Source: Siphonodentalium dalli (taxonomy: Eukaryota > Mollusca > Scaphopoda > Gadilida > Siphonodentaliidae). From it: a stretch of 64,000 bases of DNA. The stretch is from positions 230,264,944-230,328,943 of the forward strand of contig CP136061.1 of the NCBI GenBank assembly GCA_032622095.1, read 5' to 3'. Below are positions 1-12,300 of the stretch, one piece after another. A model generated the notes under the pieces. That model searched no databases. It was not told the origin of the DNA and worked only from the letters and a program-made list of their open reading frames with translations. A program made the position numbers and the translations under genes. Every line of letters begins with the position of its first letter. Positions within the stretch are counted from its first letter, which is position 1.

Positions 1-1512
1 TCTAACATAGATCGATAAATAAGTTAAAGGTCATTATATTCCACAGTCAAATCTATTGGTGATCGAATTTGATAACTATTTTATTGGAACAACTAAGAGT
101 ATTATTTACGTGAGATCAATGAGTCCAATTATTATAAATAATAAATTGCAGGCATCGGTGGATACCCGATTGCCACATTTAGTGATCACGTGATAAACTG
201 ATAAAATGTCCAAAGCGTAAGTATGAATGTGGGGCGATAAGTGGTTATTACGTAATGTTGTTATAACAATGTCATCAAAGCAATTTCTATAATTGAGTGT
301 CCTGGACGTATGCATGTTTTTTGGCTAACTAATTATCGTGTGAATGACACAGTTTATCAACCTTAATTGATACTAACTCGTTTGTTCAGACATTAAATCG
401 ATATGTTTTCTGAATAGCATATAACTGTGACCGGGGAAATAATATAATTCATTTGGTAAAGCAAAGGTGTGAAAGACACATTGTTACCACCAATGTCGCG
501 TGTGATTGCGTGTACAGCGAATATGACAATTCATTCTGGAGGGTTGTAATTTCACATTACAATTTTCGACCGTTAGGGATTGAACATAGTACATCTCTAA
601 ACTTCCAATAATTCACGATAATACACACCTGTCATATGGGATAGAGAGAGTGTAAAGAATAAACGCTGTTTATTATTTATGTAAAAGTAATGGTGTCTAT
701 TTTCAGGTATGACAATTATATGAACTGCGTCCGATAAAACACTGGAATGTATGCATTCATATCGATGGTCACAATGTCCAATAAAGCTATTTCTAAACAT
801 CGATTAATAAATTCATGAAAAATATTTGAACAAAAAATATTACGAAAGATATTACGCGCAAATAATTTAACATTCGACATTTTTTAATATCGAGTTTATC
901 AGAAACCGAAAACTCGTTATAAATTTTTTATTTAAACTTTTTTTAGAGAAATAATTTTGGGGGTTTTGATAATTTGGAAGTTTGGAAATTTTGGGGTTTT
1001 GATAATTTGGAAGTTTGGAAATTTTTAAATTTTTTGGAAAAAATAAATTTTTGAAGTTTTGAAATTTTTTTTTGGGTTTTGTTATTTTGGGAATATTTTA
1101 GTACAACCAATTTTAGACCCCAAAGATTCTATTTTTAGAAGTGGAACGAACGAGACCCCTATTCTTCTACGGTGAATCTAATCGTGCGTTTGAAAGACGC
1201 CAAAATAATTGTCGCCTAATTTATATAATCATAATCTCCACGTGGATTCTAAATGACGTGGGCATTATTGCCTCAAAATGGATTAAACATTTTACCACCA
1301 CGCATTTCCAAAATTAGATTTACATGTACAGTGTATACGCATCCGTCTCTAATTGTGTGGTTCAAAGTTGGCAGAACAGTGAAGCGACAGACACCTACAT
1401 TATAATTTGCTCGATATTTCAACATTCGTTGATTCTATATTTCCGAAATATATCGACAAATCTATTAGACTCTCGGATACTTCAAAAACCAGATATTGAA
1501 CATGTTTAGTTT
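1..1512. other. AT-rich sequence without recognisable gene
   Basis: No exon of the DD3-3 family continuation was found. A 37-bp tandem duplication rich in TTTGG lies near 956-1030. Sequence around 1140-1380 loosely resembles the degenerate repeat units at 5.7-7.2 kb. Confidence 0.5.
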
Positions 1513-1882
1513 TTAAAGACATATTATGCACTTGTTCTGTTGCGTTAAACTGATTAGTTAGTATCCAGGCGCTATGCTAAATGGGGGAATGTTGCATTCT
1601 AATAACAGCGCCGAAAATCTGAAGAAAATTGACGGTACCACTCCATAGAAAACATCGTCGGAACTACTATCAATTGTAAATATTTACTACTTGATTCGGG
1701 ACGCATCGATCGGTTATAAACTAACGATTTCGCCGTCGAAGGTCACTGCATTCAATTAATATATAAAAATGACAGTGTGTGTTCTCAATTTGGATATGAT
1801 ATTTGTAAGAATTACTACTTTGAACAAGATTATTCTCCATTTATATTTGATCACCCTACTTGAGTGTTTCACATCACTTTAA
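1513..1882 (+). repeat. Interspersed repeat R1, copy a
   Basis: About 370 bp, starting TTAAAGACATATTATG and ending GTTTCACATCACTTTAA. The same sequence, about 85% similar by eye, occurs at 5402, 22518 and 30051. Both ends carry TTAA. Confidence 0.75.
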
Positions 1883-3066
1883 GGAGATTTGGTGTTCATA
1901 TTTCACAACCTCGAAAAATGGTGGCCGAAGTCAATTGATCACTTATATCTCCACAACAGTCATATTTATATTGGGATGGAAAACAAGGAATTCAGTGTGA
2001 GCAATATAGCAAAAACTGACACGGCATCTGGTCTCCATTTTCAAACAATGTATGACGTAATTTCCCGACCCTGCATGACTTTGGGAATGGGAATATAGGT
2101 GCAACAATGTATAAAACAGTGTTGGTTCCGAAATTTCCTCAAATTATATTAGACAATTACGTGATACAAGGAATCTACTGGTTTGATTTTGCCGGAGTGG
2201 GCACTTTCCGTGTTAAGGTGGGTCGCATCACCGAAAATTGATAACAAAATTGCCAATCGAAATTTTAACCATGTATATTAAATGTTTTGTTTCTTTTTAA
2301 AGGCAAACCGTGTCAATTTAGTGAATCAGCACAACTTTTATGAGTGAGTAATCAGACATATTCTAATCTGAAAAAAGGTGGCAGTCATTTACTATTGTCG
2401 AGAATTCCAACCACGTCGATTGTACCACTTAAAAAAAAAAGGATAACGTCTGGATTTAGTACGCTTAGTTGTAAATGATTACTCCTAATCGGTTGGGTTA
2501 ATCGCGATAAACAAAATGGCATCACCCTGAAAAGTTGAGTATTATAACTTGTTATAATATATTCATTTTCATAAGAATGAAGTTTTGTGATGACTATTTG
2601 GTTATACAAATGCATGAGAATGACCACTTTTCAAGAGTATATATTCTCCATTCCATTCAAATATCCACACCGATGGATGACATCACTTTAACCTGAGCAA
2701 CGCCGGGTCACCCTGCTTGTATAATTATTAAACTATATAACCACCCTAACGCACTGGATGTAATCGTCGAAACACACCGATGACAATTGCGCTATGCAGT
2801 GCACTTGCAAATAGCACAGAACTATATAAAACACATAACGGCCTCGTTACGAACATAGCACGCAAGCGCCACATTAATACGACATTTAAAAATATATCAC
2901 GAAATAACCAATCGAGCCATATATCGTCACCAAAAGAAATAATCGAAATTAGATAAATATGAAGAAAGAATATACAATGGGCATTTTAAAATGACATTTG
3001 TTAGCAGCCTTAATATATATATATACATGTCGAAAGATTTATATACAACATACATCTCTTTTAAAT
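1883..3066. repeat. Downstream part of an R1-associated element, ending near 2725
   Basis: After R1 copy a the sequence runs to GCAACGCCGGGTCACCCTGC at about 2699-2718. A similar ending closes the R1-associated block near 7275. No coding potential. 2730-3066 shows nothing recognisable apart from a short TA run near 3015. Confidence 0.45.
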
Positions 3067-3097
3067 TCACGAAACTGAGGCTTTTCCAAATACTTGC

Positions 3098-3343
3098 CTG
3101 TCTTGGAAGGTTGTACCGAACAGTTTTGTGTCGATGGCTAGTTCCAGCGTGAAGTTGGAATCTGCGAATATCTTAACATCCGGGGTATTTGTGAACGCAT
3201 AGCCTCTGTCAGCGGCTTCGATTGCGCTATCAAACCCGTATCGGGTGTGCATGTGTGAGAATTGGGCTGCTTCATTCTGTCCCGGTGCATTATGGATAGC
3301 AGTCGTATTCCAGCCATCGAAGTCTCTGCTCGTCACATTATAT
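3098..3343 (-). CDS. Exon 9 of minus DD3-3-like gene, with GC donor
   Basis: A 246-nt exon: acceptor CAATCGTTTCAG before 3343, ending ...TTCCAAGACAG before GCAAGT. It encodes [18 protein letters not shown], then [20 protein letters not shown], then [16 protein letters not shown] plus AG of Arg. Sequons NVT, NTT and NFT are present. AG|GCAAGT is the standard form of a GC-AG intron donor, and no GT donor is close. The family continues after FQDR, so further exons lie left of the window. Confidence 0.82.
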
Positions 3344-6300
3344 CTGAAACGATTGGTTGTGCATTTATTGTAGTTATCCCCCGGACAATGACTGGAGCAA
3401 AATAAATCACCGGTAATCGTCGGTGCACCCCAGATGGTTTGCGGATGATGCATGTTGTAGCAACACCTATTACAATTCGGTCACGCAACAAAGAGTCTTT
3501 CAGACAGTCACAAAAAGTTTTTGCAAGATTTCTTAAATCGTTCACAAATGAATCAATTGTTTCTCCCTGCTGTTGGTTACGATTGTTGAAAACAACGTTC
3601 ATATGTCTCGTTTGTTTCGCCAATTGTGAAATTATCAAATTTCCGAACGTCCTTCACATTTCTTGCGTCATCACCTTCTCCAAACTCGAACCCATTATAT
3701 ATCTTCAATGCCTCCGCCCAACACTGTGCAGAAACATTGCTGCAACATACTCTGCAGGTTGAGTCCCCATGTGATATATAATTGAATAATTGGACCACAT
3801 CTGTTTAAATGTTCGCCAGTTTTCACTTAAATTGCCTTTAATGTCCAACGGTGGGGGCGGAGAAACATTCGGGATATGGGTTACTGTAGGTGGGGGTGGA
3901 TTAGCACCATTCACTTGATTTGCGTCGTTTACCGGATTTACGTCCGTTTTCGTTGTCAGACATGTTTTTCACGGAATATGCACGAAACAGGAAATTCGTA
4001 TCAACCGGGACTGATTCTTTAAATCAGAAAAGACAGTACAGTCAATAACAATATGCGACAATACACTACAAATTGCGCTTGTTTACATCCCAACTGCCAC
4101 CATGTTTCAAAACCTCTAGGTTTGGATTTACAGATTGAATTGACAACGTGGTTCAAACAAATGCTTCTATTTTGATAACTCACAAAATACAGAACCATAA
4201 AAGTGAACGAAATATGACATATTGAAACAGTTAATATACGATTAATTATTGCAATATCATTATTTGAAGATTTATTTCGAGCAAATAAGTTACATAATGA
4301 CCTATAGTTGCATAGTAACTTATATTTATGTAATATTTATTACATAAATATAACATTTATTACATAAGTATAACTGCGTATGTAGTAAATATTCAGGAGT
4401 ATATGCATAAGTATGTATAAGTAATTTGCCGTTCAAATCATTGCACAATAAATACAATAAATACACAGAACGACACGAGTGCTGTCGCGGAAGAATAGAA
4501 CGAGAGGCGCTTGGTTATGTGTGTATTACACGCTTCGCGTCCTAGAATACGTGCATTAAAAATACAGGATTAGAAGGTTTATTTATGCTTATCGTACAGT
4601 GCGTGTTTGTCATAGTGGTGATTCTTTTATTTAAATAGTTCCAGTTTCATGGTTGAGGCGAACATACGTCATTTTACGTCAACGAGATGCAATAACACTG
4701 TACTTCACGATTTGACCCGCCGAAAACACTCCACCGATAAAAGTATCCCTAGGTATCAAATTTCGTCGAAATCGGTTAATTTTGTTTATTTAATTTGAGT
4801 TAATTCTGCCTTTTTAATCACGAGAAATGATGGTACCCGTCCCGTGACGGTACCTGTCACTAAAAGAGGTACGTTTGTGGGTACCCGTTTCAAGGTGGAG
4901 ATCACCTCGGGCGGAAAACTTACCCGATGAAAATCTCCCCCGTTCCTTGGAACCCCTAAGTACGAAGACAGACATAATAATCACACAACATGCATACGCT
5001 CTTTATCAACGACACTGCGGATACGAATGCTCTTTAACTATCAACGCGGTTAACCCCACAGTGCCAAGGACGGTCATTTTGGTGACTGGGTGTGGAGAAG
5101 GGTGCTCGGAGCTTTTCCAAAACGGCGGTAAACACTGCCCGTGGTTTTTTAAACTTAGATTGGAAGTTTGAGCTCAATCGGTCCAGCCGTCATCCCGGCC
5201 ATTTGAGCTCAATCGGTCCAGCCGTTTTCCCGGCCATAGCCAACACACAGACAGAAGTCCCTAAATATTTATTAGATATATTACGTATATAATATGTGGA
5301 GCTGGTTACATGCCAAATATGAAGAAATGAGTCGGTTAAAATTATATGATTTCAAGGATATATATACACGAGTGTCGATTCATAATATTACGGTGGAGAT
5401 GGTTAAAGACATATTATGGACTTGTTCTGGTGCGTGATGCTGATAAATTAGTACTCAGGCGGTATGCCAACCTGGGGGACACAGCATTCTACTAACATCG
5501 CCGAAAATAGACCATACCACTGCATAGAAAACACCGTCCGAACTACGCTCAATTGTCAATATTTACATCTGGATTCGAGAAGCAACAATTGGCGAAAACC
5601 AACACAAATGATTTCGCCATCAAGAGTTATTGCATATCTGTATCTATATTTGCGAATGTCTGTCTGTATGTTCTATAGAAATTCACAGGGGACCATCTAG
5701 ATGGCAACAAAGTGGTCTACCAGGGGTAACTTTTTACGAGAAAGATAAATGGTGCGGGTTAGAATTTTCTAAAGTGACGCCGTTGTTGTCAGGGGCAGAA
5801 ATGGGGGGGGGGGGGGGCAGATTTCTTTTTTGTCGCAGATTGCCACGAAAATTATTTATAATCATATATATAAGGAATCTGATGCTGTGGTTTAAATGTG
5901 TCAAAAGTGGCGCCGTCCGAGTCAGGGATACACGGAAAGGGAGAGGGCACCGAAATTGATAAACTAAGTTTAGCGCCGAGGGACCATCTAGATGGCACCA
6001 AACGGGTCTACTATGTGTAACTTTTTACGAGAAAGATAATGGTGCGGGTTTGATTTTTCTAAAGTGACACCGTTCTCAGGGGCAGGGGCAGAAAAATTGT
6101 TTGTCGCCGATTGCCACGAAACTTATATATACTCATTCCCATGATATGAGGAATCGATTGGTGTTGTTTAAATGTGTCAAAAGTGGCGCTGGGGATGCAC
6201 GGAAGGGGAGAGGGGCACCAAAATTTATAAAACTAATGTTAGCGCCGATTTCCACCAAATTGATATATATTCTTCTCCAAGTATATAAGGACTCTAATTG

Positions 6301-9300
6301 TGCGATTTAAAGGCTCCAAATTGCTGTCGTTTGCATGGCAGATTGTGGGAGGGGCACTCAATTTGATGGCTTTAGTCGCCGATTGCCACCACACTTATAC
6401 AATATAATCCTCATGGTATGAGGAGTCTAATGGTGCTGTGGCTTAAATCTGTCAAAGGTGGCGTCAACTGAAAGGCAGAGGGGCACCAAAATTGATACGC
6501 AATAATTTTAGCGCCAATTTCCACCAAAGTGATGCGCATTCTTATCGATAATACGAGGAGTCTGGTCGTTTGATTTAAAGACGCCATATTGGTGCTGTTT
6601 TGGTGAGAGATGGGGGTGGGTGGGCACTAAAATTTATCAAATTTATTTAGTCACCGATTAGTACCAAACTTATTAATTAACCATCTCCATGATATCAGGA
6701 GTCCAATTGTGTGGTTTAAGGATGTCACAGGCTATCACAAGTGGGGCCATTCGAGTCGGGATGCATAGAGAGTGAGAGGAACACAAAAAAGATGGACACT
6801 ATGTTTAACGACGATTTCCACCAGATTGATACATATTCTTCTCCGCGATACGAGAAATCTAATCGTGTGATTTAGATACGCCAAATTGGTGCAGTTTGGA
6901 TCAGAGATATCGGGGCCCTAAATTTAATACGAATTTGTAAACTCTTCAATTTTCAGCAATGTTATATATATTTTTATTATATTTCCATAATGATTCTAAG
7001 TGAGGTTTAGTGATGACAAAAGAGGGGCCGCCTCCGTCTGAAATATGGATGGGGGGGGGGGGTCACCAAAAACTGATAAAAATATGTTTAGTGAGCCACT
7101 ATACGTACATTCCATGTGTAAGACTCATGTTTTGTGATGCTATTTGAGTATACAATTTATGAGAATACGTGTAACACTTTGAGAAAGAGTAATCTCTATT
7201 CCCACCAAATATCCACAACATGCAGAGGGTTTCACATAACTTTAATATGGGTAACGCCGGGCAACCCTGCTAGTAATTAATATAACAGAACGATGGTGTG
7301 TTTGTGTTGTCAATTAGGATAAATATTCGTAAAAATAACTACTTTGAGCAAGATTATCTCCTTTTAAGAAATGGATGCTGATTTGCTTGCGTTCCATAAC
7401 GTATGGATGCAAGTTGGTCTGACATTTTGTGTGGAACGCGAAAACGTCCCACACATAAAAATGTAAGACCAACTTGCATCCATACTCTATGGAACGAAAC
7501 AGAATCAACATCCATTACTTATATTTACACTCAACCGAGTCAACTGGCAGATTAAACGAGCATTTAAGCGCCCATTTCCAAAGTTGTTTTCGTGTGTGAT
7601 GCAAGTTGCGTCTGCACTATCAATGGATGCAAGCTGGTGGTCAGCGCGCGACGTCATGTAACGTAATTTCGACCAACCAACGTCCTGCATGCATGTTCCA
7701 GAACGCGAATGCATGTGTGAGTGTAAATATTTATATTTGTCACGCTACCAGTACCGGAGTGTTTCACATCACTTTAATGTCAAGCTACCAGTACCGGAGT
7801 GTTTCACATCACTTTAATGTCACGCTACCAGTACCGGAGTGTTTCACATCACTTTAATGTCACGCTACCAGTACCGGAGTGTTTCACATCACTTTAATGT
7901 CAAGCTACCAGTACCGGAGTGTTTCACATCACTTTAATGTCACGCTACCAGTACCGGAGTGTTTCACATCACTTTAATGTCACGCTACCAGTACCGGAGT
8001 GTTTCACATCACTTTAACTACTCACCTTATCCTCAGAACACATTTTTCCTCGGCGATGTTCGGAAGAGTCCACGTGTATTTGTTCAAATAACCTCCCATG
8101 CCGTTTCCAAGATGATTGACCCTACTGTATGGAGCTTGTATACATTCCGGAGCTGGTATGCCGTGATTTGGATTCATCCTCCATGTTCCAATTAATTTCG
8201 AATTTTGGCCTCTGGTTGGCCACCTAAAAGTCTTTTAAAAGACGAGAAAAATAGACAAAATTAATACATTGACGATAATTAAGTTAGGGCCAAATGTTCT
8301 TAAACTTGTCCTTTCTTCGTTGAATTTTGTTCGGAAAACTGTAAACATTTCATTGAGTTGTCACCAGAGGAGAATGGCGTCCACTAATGAGCGAATGAAC
8401 ATGGTATAAAATTATTAATACATATAGCGCCGAGCGAATGATCATGGTAGTAATGATTAATATATATATAGCGCCACAGTGAATGATCCGAATCTTCGTA
8501 TCAGGTCGAGTTGATAACGTGAGATCACAGATCAGTCGAGCTGCCATCGGTGTGACTAATTGCTGCACTGGCAAGCCCGGACACGCCCGGCCACACACAT
8601 GGGCCCGCGGACAGTGTAATGTGATGGCTTATGGTAGTAGGATATAAAATAAGCATAGATTATTAACATTGACTTGCTGTGCCATCCACCGGCGGGTTTA
8701 TAACCCTTTAAATGCCGATATTGACTAAAAAGATCCCGAAGAGACCGGACACACAGGGTCCCTATCAGATTATATATTGATGACTAATGGTAGCGAGGCA
8801 CTTACTAAATGTATGTAGTGTGAAGATTGACTCGCCATCTCGTTCAAGGCCGGCTTCATTAACCCCTTAAATGACGATATGCAACAGAAGAACACAAGAG
8901 AGCCCGGGCAGCCCCATGGGCACATGGACAACATAATATGATGTCTCATGGTAGTGGGATACATACTAAGTATAGGTTGCTAACGTTTATTTGCGGTGTC
9001 ATCCACCGCCGGTTTTATTAACCCTTTAAATTCCTATATTGGATAAATACTGAAATAGAATAGTGACAAAATTGTTCACTTTATGATTAAAGTGTGAAAT
9101 TTTGCACACATGTACATATTCACAAACTAATTGATATTAGGTATGGCACCACGCTGAAATTTCACTTTAACCCCTCTTTTGAGGGATTTCCCGAATTTAT
9201 AAAGAGCGTTTCATAATTATATAATTTACTAAAATTTATGTCTCAATTACCATGGAATATGCAATTAAAAATTAGGCATATACAGTAAGTATGACTCTGC

Positions 9301-12300
9301 GAGATATATTTATATAATTACACCCCCTTCATTTTCTATAGTAAATTGCCGTTGAGTTTATCAAAGCTAATGTAATTATATCGGATAATTACATTAGGTC
9401 GAGATTTTGTCAGTGCAACAAAAACGACCCAAAAGTACTTGCGCGCAATGATATTTGTAGTCCGTTGCATAGTAACTAAGGACGCTATTTTCTTCGCACT
9501 CGCTTCGCAGTACACATTTGTTTTCACGAACGCTATGAAAGCCAATAAAAGAATAATAAATAACTATCCAAATAAAGACAATGCCCCAATATAATAAACA
9601 CTCCCAAGCTGTTTACAGAGTAAATTTTGTCGTATTTGCGACGTTTCGTTACAAAATGCATGACTAAACATGCACAACTTTTTAGTTTTAGTTTCATTTA
9701 TTTACATTTTCCCAGCAGGCACCACTTGTCATTTTGTAAGACCACAGGAGCGTGGAACTTGTTTAATAATTGCATTAATTAGCCTAATTACCATTTTTTT
9801 TGCCATAATGCTGGGCCAAAAATATTGCTAATTAGCATAATTAAGGCAGTTAATGCCAGTTATTGATCAAGTTCCAAGCTCCTGTGGTAAGACTAAGAGT
9901 AAGAGTATTAAATTTAGTGGTTATATATTCTGCCATTTCTGGGCACTACAATTTATATTATAGAATGAAATTTTTATTTACTGTTTACATATGTCCCCAA
10001 ACATTGTACCAGTCCCGTGAGAAAACTGCAACATATTTTTCCCTTCGTCTCAGTGTAACGATATGTTACAAAGCGTTTCATGATTTATGAGATTCCACAG
10101 AGACTGGCCCTACAAACTGAATCTTACAAAGTCCCCGTAAAAAATTCAAGCATTCAATGTTTCTTCACCTGCTTTTATTGTAGCGATATGTTGCAAAGTG
10201 TTATGAGGCGTTACCGGTACATGTTACAAATGATATTAAGTCGGAAAAAAAAACCCGCAGCATATTATTAAAACTCATCTCAATGCAGCGATATGTTACA
10301 AAGTGTTACGAATCGTTATATGATTTCAGAGATCCACAGCGACCGCTCGTAGACAGGACTGTGTTACAAATGATATATAAAGTCCCTGTGAGAAAACTGC
10401 AGTATATTTTTTCAACTCGTCTCAGTGTAGCGATAAATTGTTACGAAGCATTACGTTACATGTGTAACAGAACGAGAGAGAGAGAGAAGTGTGGGAGTCG
10501 CACCGAAAGTTGACAGTACCCGGAATCCCAAGCCGGTCACCCATCCATGGAATAACCGCGCCCGACGTTGCTTAACTTCAGTTATCACACAAAGCGTGCA
10601 ACGACCGTGACCAAGAGACCTCTCGATCAGAGAAGTCACCGGCCTTCTATATTTACAACGCGACCGCTATACACATGATTTCTGAGATCCACAGAGACCA
10701 CTCGTTGATTGGTGTTATACAAATGATGTAACGTCCCTGTGAGAAAACTGCAGGATATTTCTTCTACTCGTCTCAGTGTACCAACATGTTAAAAAGTGTT
10801 ACAAAGGTTTACGTGTCTGCTTGTGTCTGGACACAAGCGATTTAATAATCACTTTAAATTTTACCAAATATATTAGTTTTTGAAAAATAAATAATTTTAA
10901 AATTCCTTAAATGCCATGATTATTTAATTCTTCTGAAAAAAAACAACTTGTTTCTCGGTAAAATCACAATGACACAAAATGACTGCGAAAAATCAAAAAT
11001 TGAAAAGTATTTGGCTCACTGCCGATAGATAGGATTCCTGTAAGAAAATGCTCACTAAACTTTTTGATTATCGCATGTTCATGATTCCCAGTTGACATGG
11101 AGACTAACTGTATATTTTCCTCTTCCAAAATTCTGCTAATAATGTTTAATTTTGATCAAAAGTTTATTAATGTTTTGATTCGTCCTTGACATACGTTCGG
11201 GAAAAACCCACTCGATCTGTAGATCGATCGATATTATTCGGACGGGAATGCAGCGAGTTGTTTTCGGCTCAAGTCTGGTCTGTTATTTGAGAACATATAG
11301 TTCCTTGTTTCAATCGTATTTTAAGAGCGAATATGTTTTTAAAATCAATATTTAACAATCGATGGCATAATTATAAGGAATAATCTCGGTTTCCTAATGT
11401 AATTACATAATATGATGTCTTATGGTAGTGGGATACATACTAAGTATAGGTTGCGAACGTTTATTTGCGGTGTCATCCACCGCCGGTTTCATTAACCCTT
11501 TAAAATCGCGATTTATAGGTTTGTGATTCGGCATATGCCTTTAGACTGTGTAATTACATTAGGAAACCGAGATCATTCCTTAAACATTTTTAGGCCCAAA
11601 TTGGAACCCCCGTCCAAGGTGGCCCTCAAAATGGTAGGCATAAGTGGAAAATTTCACTAATATATTCTATATTTGTTTCAGCTGGTTGGAACTGGTTGAT
11701 AATTTGACTTTATTATATGATCACAAGTTTCTTTCCCCAATTCCTATGTTAAAACGTAACGACAAATTTGAGATATCTAACGATGTTCACCTCATTAATG
11801 AAACAGGTTATTAACAGTTCTGTGTGACGTCAGTCAGATACTTCAGGGGTTAACATAACTTATTATCAGACCTGAAAATAGATGTTTTCCCAGCGGCATT
11901 CAACGTCACAACATCTTGTCCAATAACGCGCGTTTCATATAATATAATAATTATCGCATTTTTCTTGGCCGACACGAGGAATTGTCGGCCCTTGGAAGGC
12001 AATATTCACCTCGGCCTACGGCCTACATGGCCAGAATCCGATAAGAAGTTTTCGGCTAAATTATATTTTGCATCATTTAAAATGGAATTGTCATGCACCA
12101 TAAGGTACAGGGACAACCAGAATAGAACATTTAGTTGTCAGTTGAGTAAGTAGCATGTTTAATAGCCAAGTGAATCACAATTTGATACATTTACAGAATA
12201 GCAGAGAAATAATGAATATATGTGAAAATATCAACTTTTCTATCAAATTTTGTGTACATTTTGCAAGCCATCTTGAGTATTTCTTTTCTAAAGACACCTC

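Noticed and set aside
4103-4450. A complete LTR upstream of the gag remnant
   Set aside because: No second LTR and no detectable outer TG..CA boundary; only a primer-site-like sequence is visible.
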